A stretch of 64,000 nt of DNA from Torymus aiolomorphi (GCA_036365515.1 CM070876.1:120826810-120890809), one strand, 5' to 3'; counted from the stretch's first letter, positions 11,630 through 22,878 are shown. Notes: generated by a model not told the origin, from the sequence alone. Program-made: numbers and translations.

Positions 11630-12978
11630 TGAGCTTCCTTTCCAAAGTCCTGGAAAAGATAGTGCATGACCAAATTTCAGAGCATTTAGACTCGAAGAAA
11701 ATCCTCGACCCCCGCCAAACAGGCTTTCGTCAACATCACTCCACGTAAACAGCGCTACTAAGACTGACGGAAGACATTCGGACTAGCATCGACAATGAAA
11801 AACAGTATCTCACCTTTTTATTACTCTTTGACTTCAGCAAGGAGTTTGATACTATCTCTCCCTCTAAATTACTCCGTAAGCTAATCATGATGAGTTTCTC
11901 CAGGGCCGTAGTCCTGTGGGTGAAGTCGTATATCACGGGACATAAACAGCGAGTAGTCGCTAAATCAAATGGTGAATCGGATTGACTTACAACCAACCTC
12001 GATGTTCCACAGGGCTCGGTTCTCGGGTCCCTCCTGTTCAGTTTTTACATTAATGATCTCATGGAAATTCTCTCTAATTATAATGGGCCAGAAGGAATTT
12101 TATCAGATAGTGTCACGCATTTACTTTACGCAGATGATCTGCAAATCTATACTCAAGCTACTAGAGACAATCTTAGTGAGGGCATTGAGCGTTTGTCAGC
12201 TGTGGCGGGAGCAATGTCGACTCGGGACTCTGATAATGCCCTGTATCTGAACACTGGTAAAACCAAAGCGATTATCTTTGGATCTGAGCATAATATCAAT
12301 CTACTACATGGAGTAAACCTACCAGATGTTGAGGTGCAGGATAATGTTTTCGTGCCTTTCGTTGACTCAATAACTAACCTCGGTGTCATCATGGATTCGA
12401 AGTTGACATGGAATGAGCAGGTAGATGCGATTAGCCGAAAGGTTAATAGAGCCTTATATGGGCTCAGATCATTTCAATCCTGCACCACTGAAGCGTTACG
12501 CAAGCGGCTCGCAACCGCTCTTGTTATCTCTCACTTGGATTACTGCTCTGTAGTGTACCTTGACGTGTCAGATGAGCTTTATAAGCGACTGCAAAGGTTG
12601 CAGAATACATGTGTGAGGTATGTATGGGGTGTCAGAAGGAGCGAGCACATAACTCCCCACAGAAAGGAACTGGACTAGTTAGATGTTAAGGCTAGGATAA
12701 CATATTTCATGGCAGTACTTATGTATAAATCTCTCTGTTTGGGGCGCCCATCGTACCTTGCTCCCCTCTTTAGCAAAAACCAGTCCAGAACCTCAGGTAT
12801 GGCTCCAAGGGATTCAGAAGTCCCTGCTTCGCGAACCGATACTGGGTTGAACTCGTTCCGTGCCCAGGGTGCGCGTCTCTGGAACTCGCTTCCTCAAAGC
12901 ATCATAACCCTACCATCGTTAGCGAGGTTCAAATCGGCGATGCGAGAATTTCTTCGCTCTTCAGCACTCTCGTTGTAA
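11630..12978 (+). pseudogene. LINE ORF2 fragment: reverse transcriptase
   Basis: Reverse transcriptase for target-primed replication, broken by stops and frameshifts. Visible in order: LSKVLEKIVHDQ, FRQHHST followed by an in-frame stop, LLLFDFSKEFDTIS, DVPQGSVLG, LLYADDLQIY with the catalytic YADD intact, then LGVIMDSKLTW and LDYCSVVYLD, and at the end GARLWNSLPQSI. Compared with the second LINE copy, the stretch linking endonuclease to reverse transcriptase is shortened by a deletion near 11,620. The D of FDFSKEFD shows A-to-E in the usual KAFD. Non-functional. Confidence 0.8.
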
Positions 12979-13737
12979 TTAAAACTGTGATATTAGATTA
13001 TATTGGCAATTGCAACCCTGACTCTTTCGTATAGAAAGTATTAACATAATATGACAAGCTTTATTGTGATGAATTTACCTGATATTATACCTGTACTATT
13101 ATTTATTATTTGTGCTGTTATTTACATGCTAATGATGAACTAATTTATTGAATGGGTCCCATACGTTGACTCCATACGCGTAATCTGTGATATGACTGCT
13201 GTAATAATTAGCGATAAAATCTTTTGTAATTATAATGTTCATGTACCCTTTTTTTTGTCATGTGCAAATAAACTTATATATTATTATTATCATTATTATT
13301 ATTATTTAGCGCGCCTAACTTATGCATGATTCTCGAATACCGCCCTCTACCCTTTTTAGCAGCTGCAGCTAGTTGCAGGCCTTGCCTCCTAGAGGAGCAT
13401 CGGTAGCGGGAGTAATTATCTCATCAGCCGCTGGAGGTTATACCGAGCGGCATTGTGCGGGAAAGACCGGCTGCGCTAGTAACGCTAGGTCATAGCGAGC
13501 AGTCGGTAGTTCGCGGGCAGCAGTTAGCAGCAGCGGCAGAGCGCAGCGCCGGCTCTAGTAGAAAGCGGCCTAAGCTTTCTACAATAAAAGCCGGGCTCGC
13601 ATGTTCGAAACCTGTGCCGAGGCGCTTCTGCCTGACTACAGGTAATTCTACAACGGTGAGTCGCCCGGGCGTAGAATACGCCCGTATATTACCCCTGAGA
13701 GGGATTAATACCCTCTCCCTAACTGCATCCCGTTACA

Positions 13738-16002
13738 GTACATACTAAACTTGTGATGGGACCGATGTCAAATCTAATGTTAAAATCGGGCACCTATTTC
13801 AAAGAATGAATAGCACGATCGACTCCTAGGCTCCTTCTATACTTGCCTGCGGAGCGCTCCCGCGCTCCTTGATATAGTTTATACCCTGACCATTTATACA
13901 AATTCCGCAATTATATCTAGACAATTGAAGAAGGTTAATAATTTAAGTACGTACTGCAACTGCAATTATATGTTTCGCATTGATAATTCATTATAATAAT
14001 CAGGAGAATAAAATTTATATTTCTTTGACAATAGGCACCTGCACTCAATGTTAATACAATTGTTTCTGAAAAGCTGCAGATCGTCTTATTTTCGAGCTGT
14101 CACTATTATTGACAGGTTTTTAGTATAGGTGACCGAGTATTAACCTCTGATTAACATTTTACCAGGGATGAACTGAGAGATTGATAGTACCACAGAAAAA
14201 AGTGATGCAAGGTCATGCTCGCTGCTGCCTCTCGCGGCCACGAGGTCGAACTATACACACATTATTTTATTCATGGCTGTTGGAACATGGGTTAAGAGGG
14301 GAGCTGGGGAAGCGGGAAGAGACGGGTCGACGGCTCGGTGCACGTAAACTGAAACTATGTATGCTTTTTTTCTATAATACACATGTAAAATTTCTGTCAT
14401 AATATTATTATATCACACACATATTTTTTACTTTTTAAGGATGAGGAAGGATATATAATGATATACATGTTTTTACAGCGACTTAATCATTTTACTCATT
14501 TTCCCATGCTCTAATTTTTATTTTATTTAAATATAACTCAAGATAGCTAAATACTATAAAGTAGAGGTGAAAAAGAAAAATGTTATACTGCTAATATAAT
14601 ATTAACGGAATAATAATGCCGAGTTGGTTTTAATCGCGATAGCCTACCGAGTTCAGCTTTTAATGGAGCTGGACTGATTTACTCTCTACTAGAATATTGC
14701 TTTTAAAATGACAAACTAAGCTTCAAAAAGTACTGAATTTTAGTACTGTCTTATTTGTGTTACGTCCAGGTTGCGTAACAATAACAATAAGAATGTTAGT
14801 CTAATGGCTAAAAGCGCGTGATGAGACTTTTCCCGATTCGGACACAATGTGCATTGCTCCAGGATGGGACGGCAGGTAGGAAAATGAAACTGACACGCGG
14901 TACCCCTCGAGACAGTGTGTAGAATTTAATGACTTACCTTAGAATGTCGAACAGCCTTGTGAGAATCTGCACGCCCGTCGTGACCCTTACAATGTCAGTG
15001 GTCAGTTGTCACTCCGTGGGGGTCTTGTGAGAAGAACGCAGGAGTGAGGAGTTCAGGACTATTAAGGTCACGAAAAAACTTAACACGGATTTTAATATAA
15101 ACTTAACGTTTATTGTGAAATGGGCTCAACTAAATAAAAATTACAATTGCACGAGGTGATGCGTAGTCTACGCGAGTTGACTTCTGAGTGAGACATACAA
15201 GGAGTCTTCGTCTCCTTTTAAAGGTAAAAAGTTGTAAATCTTCCTGCCGTCGCCTTTTTGATTTGCCTAGGTGTTGCTGCCCCGCTTTTCTCGATGATCT
15301 TTGATGATTTCGGCGGCGCACCCTGTGAGAATATTCGGCGAGTCCGGATACATAAATTATTTTAGAATACGCTACGCATATCGGGTAGGAGTGAAGGGAA
15401 AGGACAAGAAAACTGACTCTAGCTTGATTCAGTATTGTGCGCTGGAGTACTAATACTTACTCCTCTACTTGGCGGCGAATCTCTGATGCTTGCGTGGATG
15501 TGCGTTTTGGTAATAAAAAACGCGTAAAACTGCAGCGGGGGAGTGGCACACACTGAAGAGAGAATGAAAGAAAAACTAAAGGAAACCGCGTCTTCGTGCC
15601 TTCGTTCGAGGATCTTTTCGGTATTTGTTCTTTCTGGATGGCGGCGCCTTTTTGAGTGTTCATGTGTGTCCCTTTTGTAGTGTGAGAGAATATGAAGCAA
15701 GCGGCAATGCAGCAGGTTCGTTGGGTAGGATGAAAAGAGATGAAGAAAAACAGCGCACACCGACAACCACATCGGCAACGTCGCACGACGCGACATTTAA
15801 GAGATTATCTGGACTTTTAAAATTGTTCACAACAATTTTTATACGTAAAAAAGTGTAAATATAAGAGATATTTTTATGAAGAATGTTAAAAAGCTTCTCT
15901 TATATTATTTACCCCATTTAATACAAAACTTAGCCCATAAAATGTTTTCTGAACTAAGGGATGAAATAGGACCTTTTCTGCATTTAAAGCGTATTTTATG
16001 AA
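13738..16002. other. Unassigned stretch with GC-rich 14.8-15.8 kb part
   Basis: No gene is recognised. At 14,758 the sequence TGTTACGTCCAGG followed by TTGCGTAACA looks like LTR termini, but I could not find a partner. On the minus strand two strong splice-donor-like words occur, GTAAGTC (about 14,936) and GTAAGTAT (about 15,460), in GC-rich DNA; untranslated exons are possible. Open frames on both strands lack any recognisable domain. Confidence 0.35.
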
Positions 16003-16145
16003 AGTGATGAGAAATATCCATTTCTACCCTAAAACAGATGAGAAATGGAAAATTCCTAAGAAACATTTGTTTCTACCCTAAAACATGTTCGAAATCACTA
16101 TTTTTATCATAAAACAGGTGAGAAATGAATATTTCTACCTCCATT
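16003..16145. repeat. Short tandem repeat, ~3 units
   Basis: Three diverged units contain GATGAGAAAT or GTGAGAAATG, then ATTTCTACCCTAAAACA or a variant, at spacings of about 45-65 bp. Confidence 0.5.
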
Positions 16146-16764
16146 AAGGGAGATATAGTTAATTCTGTATAAATTTCAAATTATTTTTATTTCCAACTGC
16201 GTTGTGTACGGCTCGATATGCCTAATCCCTTCTCCAATTCACACACGGAAAAAGGCCATGTCATGCCTTCGTTAAATAAAAATACGGCGTATATCCCTGG
16301 AAGAAAAGGTCTTTTGACCATACCCTGGCCGAAAGTACCACTTTTGCTCCCGGCCCAAAAACGTGAATGTGGATTTTCGCCCCGGGTATGGTGAAAAATC
16401 GTATACACAACATGGGGGTAACGAGGGCCATCCCAGAGTACATGTTTGCAATTTACACGTGATCTGGACTGGCCAACTCTTTACCTCCCTAGTTCCGTAA
16501 TATACTATTCAAACTCGGGTGAGGTGTATTTGGATTATTTTTTAAGTATTTAGTTATGCTTAGCCATAGTGACAACTCCGACCTTTATCTCTTATACAAC
16601 TGAAATCTCTTATATTACAGTTGATACTACTCCAAAGAGAGGGTTTAAAACTTACGAAATTTTTTATTAATTTTAATTTTTACATTTTTTCAATAATTTT
16701 GATCTCCAGCGTAGCGCGGAGAGAGAATGTGCTCCGAAATTCCGGAGCACAACAGAATATCTCA
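16146..16764. other. Unassigned stretch
   Basis: A GC-richer block at 16,190-16,460 has overlapping open frames on both strands (60-73 codons) with no recognisable similarity. The rest is AT-rich. Confidence 0.35.
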
Positions 16765-17235
16765 GCGAGGGCTGGGGGCAAAAATTATTAAAAATTATTT
16801 AAATAATCGTTTTACTTATTGACGCATGTCTACGTGACTCCCTTATATACGTAGACCTCGCGTCCCCCGGCTACATGGGTTTAAAAATTATTGAAATAAT
16901 CGTTTTTTTTTATTTTTGCATGTGTACGTGACTCCCTTATATGCATAGACCTCACGTGTCCCGATTACTTGGGTTTAAAATTGTTTAAATAATTGTGATG
17001 CTTATTGTTGCACGTTTACATGTCTCCCTTATATACGTAGACCTCACGTCCCCCGACTACTAGGGTTCAAAAATTATTTAAATAATTGTTTTGCTTATTT
17101 TTGCACATGTACGTAATTCTCTAATATGCGTGGACCTCATATCCCCCGCCTACTTGGCTTTAAATTGTTTAAATAATTATCTTGCTTATTGTTTCACGTC
17201 TATGTAATTCCCTAATATGCGTGGACCTCGCGTCC
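16765..17235. repeat. 92 bp satellite array, ~5 units
   Basis: The phrase GTAGACCTCGCGTCCCCC or a variant recurs at about 16,851, 16,944, 17,036, 17,128 and 17,220, i.e. every 92 bp, followed each time by GGCTACTTGGGTTTAAAAAT-like sequence and an ATTATTTAAATAATCG block. The array continues for some 20 bp after 17,961, beyond an inserted foldback. It aligns along most of its length with the 91 bp repeat of 47-56.6 kb, read in the orientation of the right arm there. Confidence 0.8.
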
Positions 17236-17961
17236 CACACTGGGGCTTTCTACTTTTTTGCATTCAAAATACCTTTTCGGGGGAACAGATTATAGGATCG
17301 AAATAATTTTTTTTTTTATTTGTAAGTAAATAAATTTCCCACAACTCTATTGTGCTGGATTTTCGATAAATAATGTTCTTTTTGTGGTAGTAAACAAACG
17401 TGTTCAGAATTTTTAATTTTCATTAGACACATTAGTTCCTTGACAAAAAGTTGATCAGTTTAATAGACTAAATTATCATAGTTTCGTGTTTCTGGGTCCG
17501 CTGAGTCCGAAACCAGAGTCATTTTCAAGGTCATTTCAAGGTCAAATCGAAACAAAGTCGTGCTTATACATTGATCGTAAATATTATCAAGATCGCTGAA
17601 TCCGAATTCGAAGTCAGTTTGAGTCCATCAGCTCATATTGAAGGTTATTTCAAGGTCAAATCCAAACGTAACCGTGCATATAGGGGTAGGGTGCAGCGAT
17701 CTCAAAAACATGAGACTATGATCATTTAGTCTACCGAACTGATGAACTTTTTGTCAAGGAGCTAATGCGTCTAATGAAAGTTAAAAATTCCGAACGTGTT
17801 TGCTTACTACCACAAAAAGAACATTATTTATCGAAAATCCGGCCAATCAGAGTTGTGGAATATTTATTTACCTACAAATAAAAAAAAAAATTATGTCGAT
17901 CCAATAATCTCTTCCCTCGGAAAGGTATTTTGAATGCAAAAACGTAGGAAGCCCCAGTGTG
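17236..17961. mobile_element. Foldback element with Transib-like ends
   Basis: The ends are CACACTGGGGC and GCCCCAGTGTG, continued by inverted arms of more than 200 bp. CGTCC occurs directly outside both ends (17,231-17,235 and 17,962-17,966), and removing one copy restores the satellite phrase GCGTCCCCCGGCTAC. A 5 bp GC-rich duplication plus a CAC-starting, heptamer-like end is the pattern of Transib transposons. The internal part repeats TTTCAAGGTCAAATC several times. It is 726 bp without coding capacity, so non-autonomous. Confidence 0.75.
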
Positions 17962-17984
17962 CGTCCCCCGGCTACGTTTATTAT

Positions 17985-18125
17985 TATTTAATCGAGATCG
18001 ATAATATCGAAAATCTCGTAATAAACATATCGGTATCGTCTCAAATGATTTTGCTACATATCTTATCGATATTGTCTTGAAAATCGATAGGATACGATAC
18101 GATATCGATATTATATCGTAATATC
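17985..18125. repeat. ATCGAT-rich low-complexity stretch
   Basis: Variants of ATATCGATA and TATCGGTATCG recur many times over 140 bp. Confidence 0.5.
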
Positions 18126-18258
18126 GTGAAGCTCTACTGTTAATTTTTTAGCTTGGGGTAAATCAGTTGAGAGCTTAGGGTGTACGTCTATATTTTTTAT
18201 GTAGATCCCAGCTCCATCGCCTGTTAAGTTTTTATGTTCTTTTTTTTTTATTAATTTG

Positions 18259-18540
18259 TGTTAGAGCAGGATTGTGTGAACGGGCTGAGGAATTAATAAA
18301 CTTTGGAAGACTCGTGATATTTGATATAAATGTATTCTATTTTATTTCAACAAAAGAATAAATTTCCGCGAGCGTGCTTTCTTCTCGATACTGACTCGAG
18401 ACGACGACTAGACAGACAACGAGATTGCCGCTTGAGCTCGCTTCGGTGCGCACGGACATTTCCGATGTTACCCGAATCGCACTCGGCTCGTGCCCTATAT
18501 AGTCGCGGACATAAAATGCGACGAACCCGTATCCTTAATA
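18259..18540 (-). repeat. Copia A 3' LTR
   Basis: Aligned end to end with the sequence at 23,036-23,317; both start TGTTAGAGCAGGATT on the plus strand and end CCTTAATA. A polypurine-like stretch GGCGGTAG borders it on the element side (sense strand). Confidence 0.92.
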
Positions 18541-18562
18541 CTACCGCCATTCGAGCGTTTTC

Positions 18563-19082
18563 TCAATGTAGCATTACTATGTTCAACTTGTACCATTGAT
18601 CTTTGAAACTGTCTCGCGGCAACGCCTTCGTAAATATATCCGCGCGTTGATTTGCCGACGGAATATACTCGACTACAATTTCTTTTTCATCTACTTTTTC
18701 CTGAACAAAATGATAGTGAACATCTATATATTTTGTTCTTTTATGGAACACTGGATTTCTGACTTGTTGTATCGCACTTTGATTATCAACGTATAAAGTT
18801 GTTTCTTTGGTACAGGGACATCCGATGTCCGACTACAACTTTCTTATCCAGATTAGTTCGCGAGCTGCAGTCGATGCAGCTACGTATTCTGCTTCCATCG
18901 TACTCATCGTCACTAGTCGTTGCCGCTGCGACGACCACGTGACGGCCCCATTCGCGAGACAGAAAACGTATCCTGTTGTGGACCTTCGCGTCTCGATATC
19001 TCCGGCGTAGTCAGCATCCGAGAACCCTATTAATTTTGCTTCGCGGCCGCCGCTTTGATACTCTATACCGTAATTGACCGTG
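18563..19082 (-). pseudogene. Copia A RNase H, C-terminal part
   Basis: RNase H removes the RNA template during reverse transcription. The minus strand reads GTVNYGIEYQS, then FSDADYAGDIETRRSTTGYV with the first catalytic Asp region, MSTMEAEYVAAS with the catalytic Glu, and the terminal FHKRTKYIDVHYHFVQEKV and ADIFTKALP. A TAG stop replaces a Leu codon after ELIWIRKL (near 18,830). The upstream junction at 19,083 is abrupt: the expected residues between AVKRI and GTVNYG are replaced by about 306 bp of foreign DNA. Ends at the stop just before the 3' LTR. Confidence 0.8.
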
Positions 19083-19388
19083 CCCCCGAAAAAATCAAAA
19101 AACTCCTATGTAGAAAAAGGCTATATCAATGTAAAATTTCCTCCTCTTTCGATCTAGCAGGTCAAAAAAATATTAAAAATATTGTTTTTGAGATATAAAA
19201 CGTTTTATGTTTTTTTGAGGTTAGAATTGAAAAATTTTGAGAAACTAATAGCACCATCGGAAAGCTGAGGAAAAAATACATCGAAATCACTTGGGGATTA
19301 TTTTTTTTAGATACATCTTAGCCCTTCAAACACAAGCTGAAAACAGCATGATTTCGCGCTCGCGCGCCGCGCCTGGAGAGCTGACGTG
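19083..19388. mobile_element. Partial foldback element inside copia A
   Basis: The sequence between the RNase H codons for AVKRI and GTVNYG is non-coding. On the minus strand it shows GGCGCGCGAGCGC, TTATATCTCAAAAA and CTAGATCGAAAGAGG in the same order as the foldback at 1,999-2,504, so I read it as a diverged single-arm copy of that family. Confidence 0.6.
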
Positions 19389-19505
19389 AAACGCCTCATA
19401 TACGTTTTACTGCCCTCCAATGCGTATCGTCGTGTCCGTTTACGTACTTGCTTACGGAATTTACCACGTACGCGATGTCTGGCCTCGATACGGCCGCAAG
19501 AAAAA

Positions 19506-21170
19506 CTAATGAGCCGATCGCTTCTCGGTACGGTACAATTCTCGTATTTTTTTTTCGTGCTCCACGACTGGAGCCAGTGCTGCATGCGGATTTGCAGGCA
19601 CACTCACCGTTTTCGCATCGGCCATTCCGAACTTTCCGATTATTTTTCGTGTGTACGCGCTCTGATGAATCTTTAGTCTTCCTTTTTCTCGATCCCGTTC
19701 GATTTTCAACCCGACAAAAACATTCGAATTCTCGACCGTTATTCTAAACGTTTCGCTTAATCGTTGTCTGATCTTCCTTAGTGTCTCTGCGTTCTTCGAT
19801 GCTACTAGCCCGTCATCGACGAACAACGCCAAATACACTTCGTCGTTTCCGAATTTACCCGTGAACACGCACTTATCTGCGTCGCACTCTTCGAGGTTCG
19901 ATTCTTTTAAAAACTTGATGAATCGTTGATTCCAGCATCTTGGAGACTGCTTGAGGCCGTAGAGAGACTTCTCAAGCTTGCACGCAACATCCCTTAGATC
20001 TTCCAATAATCCATCCGGAGTTCTCATGTAGATCGTCTCTTCCAGCTTTCCGTAAAGGAATGCCGTTTGAACATCAAACTGCATTACCTCTAGATCCTTT
20101 TCTGCAATCGTCGCCAGCAATATTCTTAGTGAGTCATACCTCACCACTGGAGAAAACGTTTCTTTGAAATCGATCCCCTCTTGATGCAGGAACCCCCTCG
20201 CACATAGCCGAGCTTTGAATCGGTGTGGTCCGCCGTCAACATCTTGCTTTATTCGAAAGACCCATTTCGAATCGATTAGCCTCATCTCTGGCGTTCTTCT
20301 CACAAGTTTCCACGTACAGTTTTCCTCGTGCGCTCTAAATTCGTTTTGAATAGCTACCGCCCACTGCGCGGCTTCGGGGCGATTCATCGCTTCTTTGAAC
20401 GTCATAGGTACGACGTATTCAGCCACATTAGCACTGTGCCGATACCTGATTGGAGTCTGAATTGCTGAGCGATCTCGTAGGACTCTTCGACTTTCACGGT
20501 CTGGCTCGTTCTCTTGTCCATTGTCGTTGTTGTCCTCATCTTCTGATCCCACGACCTCAATCTCGTTCTCCCGTTCTTTGTCCCCCTGTACCTCGTTCTC
20601 GCGAATCTCGTTCTCGCGTTCATCGTTTTCGGCTTCCAGCCGCGAAAGAATTATTTCGTTTTCTTCTTTTTCTTTTTTCGCTTCCGCCGACGGCGCTCCG
20701 ATTTTCTCGTTAAATACGATATTTCGAGCTACAGTAACGTTTTTCTTTTCAGGATCGTACACTCTGTAGTTCGTCGATTCTTCAGTATATCCAACGAAGA
20801 TTTTCTTACTCGCTCGCATATCGAACTTTCCGGTGAATTGCTTGGGTGTGTGCACGTACGCATCCGATCCAAATATTCGCAGATGCTTGAGATTCGAAGC
20901 TTTCCCAGCCCACGCTTCGTACGGCGTTACTGCACCACTCGTCCACATGGTTCGGTTTAGAACATATACCGCACAATTCACTGCTTCCGCCCACAGACTT
21001 AACGGTAAGTTCTTCGCGATTATCATAGTGCGAGTACTTTCGACAAATCGTCCGATTGTTACGTTCGGCTTTGCCGTTTTGCTCCGGGTTGTACGGTGCG
21101 GTCGTTTCTCGCTGTATTCCGCATCTTTCGAGGTATTCGTCCATTTCCTTGTTGCAGAATTCTCGACCAT
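19506..21170 (-). pseudogene. Copia A pol: integrase end and reverse transcriptase
   Basis: This frame takes over from the gag-integrase frame after a frameshift near 21,045. It holds the integrase C-terminal part (LPLSLWAEAVNCAVYVLNRT, HLRIFGSDAYVH, KKIFVGYTEESTNYRVYD), an acidic linker very rich in Glu and Asn, and the copia-type reverse transcriptase: WVFRIKQDVDG, FKARLCARGFLHQEGIDF, FDVQTAFLYGKLEETIYM, KSLYGLKQSPRCW and the catalytic LFVDDG. It then reads out into unrelated residues around 19,590. In an intact element this would be one polyprotein with gag, cleaved by the element's protease. Complete through the polymerase palm, with catalytic Asp pair present. Confidence 0.88.
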
Positions 21171-22878
21171 TATCCGAGCGGAGCACTTTCATTTTTCGAC
21201 CGAATTTGTTTTCGATTTTTTTTTCGAAGACTATGAACTTCTCGTACACCTCGGATTTCTTCTTTATGAAGTACACGTGTTTGTAGCCGGTCGCTTCGTC
21301 CTTGAAGGTCAGAAAGTATCTTGATCCTCCTACCGAGTTCGTCGACATCGGCCCGCAGACATCCGAGTGCATTTTCTCGCCCGGCTTTATATTCTTATCA
21401 CGTTCGATTTTCTTGTTGAACGGTAATCTATGCGATTTCCCCATCTGACATGGTTCACAGAGAACGTCACTTTTGTCCGAGATTGTCACTCCGTTTACGA
21501 GTCCTTTTTCTGCCAATTCACGAATCGCGCGTTTTTCGACGTGTCCTAATCGCTCGTGCCACACGGTTAAATTTGTCGCAGCTACGTTCGCTTCTTCCGC
21601 GCTTCCTTGTCGCGCGACCTTGAAGAACATGCGATATACGTCGTTTGCTTGCTTCATACCCATCGCGAGCACTTCACCATCGCGCACCACTTCGACCCGA
21701 TTATTTTTGAATTGTACTCCAAGTCCCTTTTTCGTTACTACTCCGACAGAGAATAAATTTTTCCGCAATTTCGGAACGTGCAGCACTTTTTCGATTTTCG
21801 CGTCTTGCCACACTCCGTCGATCAACTTCTTAATTCGCACCGTGCCTTCGCCAGCGACGTTGCAGATCTCATTATCACCGAGTGATATCGTAGCACCAGT
21901 GTTGTCCTTTTTGTAGTCGGTCAACCAGTCACGTCGGTAAGTTAGGTGCCTCGATGCGCCACTGTCGATCAGCCATACTTCACTTTGATCGACCGCCATC
22001 ACGTGACTTAGCGTCCATAGCACACGCGAATTTTCGGCACTTCCCGAACCCGACACTACCGGCAATTTACTTGTCTCTCCTACAAAATCACAATCACGAG
22101 ATTTTTCCCCGTCTTCCCGTGGCTTCAGCTTATTTCGACAACGACTCGCAATATGTCCCATCTCTTGATACTTGTAACACTGCACGTCCTTCATGCCTCT
22201 TTTATTTTCAGTCTTTTTATTTTCAGCACTTTTCGGGCCTCGCGCACGTCGACTCTTAGCTGTCGCCGCCAACTCTTCCGACTTTTCTTCGTCACCGTTG
22301 AGCCTCGCGTCCTCTCTGATCAGCCTTACCTGTAGATTATCAAGAGTTCGACGAGCAGGTTCGACGCTATCCCATGCCACCTGCAGCGTACTGAACCTTC
22401 CGGTCAGACTCGCGAGAATCTTCGCCATTATCGCAGCATCCGATACGTTTTCACCAACGTCGTTGAGCTGACTCGCCATATTTGTTACCCTGGCCACGTG
22501 ATGAACCGCCGTATCCGCTTCGCTCATCCGATAAGCGTGAAACCTTTGCAGCAGACCCAGCTTGTTCGTTGCAGTCTTTTGTTCGTGAATCAACCCTAAC
22601 TTGTTCCAGATTTCTTTCGCAGAAACACACGAAAGCACACACATTTGTTGCGCCTCGTCGAGATTTGACAAAATTATGAACCTCGCCGTTGCATCGTCTT
22701 TCACGTTCTTCTTTACCACGGCCGCATATCCAGCTCCCTCCTCGGATTCCGCCCTCGTGCCATCGACGATATCGAGAACGTCGTTCATCATAAATAACGC
22801 GTTCACCTGAGCTTTCCAGTCTTGAAAATTTGTTCCGTCAAAAGGCTTTACGCCCTTCACTGAGATGCCGACAGACAT
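20806..22878 (-). CDS. Copia A gag-protease-integrase frame
   Basis: A 690-codon frame beginning MSVGISVKGVKPFDGTNFQ. N-terminal part: Copia gag (FDGTNFQDWKAQV), forming virus-like particles. Around residue 235 a zinc knuckle reads CYKYQEMGHIASRC: the second Cys is replaced by Tyr, so zinc binding is doubtful. Protease follows with WLIDSGASRHLT. The pre-integrase zinc domain is visible (HERLGH and CEPCQMGK), then integrase with catalytic D (HSDVCGP), D (LRSDNGREF) and E (NPEQNGKAER). After ERNNRTI the frame is wrong and runs out; the true continuation is in the frame of 19,506-21,170. Start chosen because the gag domain begins within a few residues of this Met. Nearly intact as far as it goes. 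Confidence 0.88.
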   Translation of the reverse strand: MSVGISVKGVKPFDGTNFQDWKAQVNALFMMNDVLDIVDGTRAESEEGAGYAAVVKKNVKDDATARFIILSNLDEAQQMCVLSCVSAKEIWNKLGLIHEQKTATNKLGLLQRFHAYRMSEADTAVHHVARVTNMASQLNDVGENVSDAAIMAKILASLTGRFSTLQVAWDSVEPARRTLDNLQVRLIREDARLNGDEEKSEELAATAKSRRARGPKSAENKKTENKRGMKDVQCYKYQEMGHIASRCRNKLKPREDGEKSRDCDFVGETSKLPVVSGSGSAENSRVLWTLSHVMAVDQSEVWLIDSGASRHLTYRRDWLTDYKKDNTGATISLGDNEICNVAGEGTVRIKKLIDGVWQDAKIEKVLHVPKLRKNLFSVGVVTKKGLGVQFKNNRVEVVRDGEVLAMGMKQANDVYRMFFKVARQGSAEEANVAATNLTVWHERLGHVEKRAIRELAEKGLVNGVTISDKSDVLCEPCQMGKSHRLPFNKKIERDKNIKPGEKMHSDVCGPMSTNSVGGSRYFLTFKDEATGYKHVYFIKKKSEVYEKFIVFEKKIENKFGRKMKVLRSDNGREFCNKEMDEYLERCGIQRETTAPYNPEQNGKAERNNRTICRKYSHYDNREELTVKSVGGSSELCGICSKPNHVDEWCSNAVRSVGWESFESQASANIWIGCVRAHTQAIHRKVRYASE

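Larger units (their letters stand above)
10845..13306 (+). mobile_element. 5'-truncated CR1/L2-like LINE
   Basis: A non-LTR retrotransposon copy on the plus strand. It starts inside the endonuclease domain (GDLNANML at about 10,851), continues through reverse transcriptase and the characteristic C-terminal region, and ends in a (TTA)n/(ATT)n tail at about 13,270-13,306 shortly after an AATAAA. It is of the same family as the LINE at 37.8-42.5 kb. The clade is judged from the style of the YADDLQIY and C-terminal motifs only. Confidence 0.75.
10326..13737 (+). mobile_element. LTR-like sequence split by a LINE
   Basis: The block begins TGTAACGGGCGCC at 10,326 and ends CCCGTTACA at 13,737, the TG...CA inverted ends of an LTR. 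GC-rich sequence is found only at 10,330-10,845 and 13,307-13,737; between them lies a LINE. The right part contains AATAAA at about 13,581. I read it as one long (about 950 bp) gypsy-type solo LTR or LTR fragment broken by the LINE. Flanks share only GTAT/GTAC, so the target duplication is weak. Confidence 0.45.

Noticed and set aside
20450..20769. Ser/Pro-rich frames on the plus strand
   Set aside because: Antisense of the acidic linker in copia A pol.
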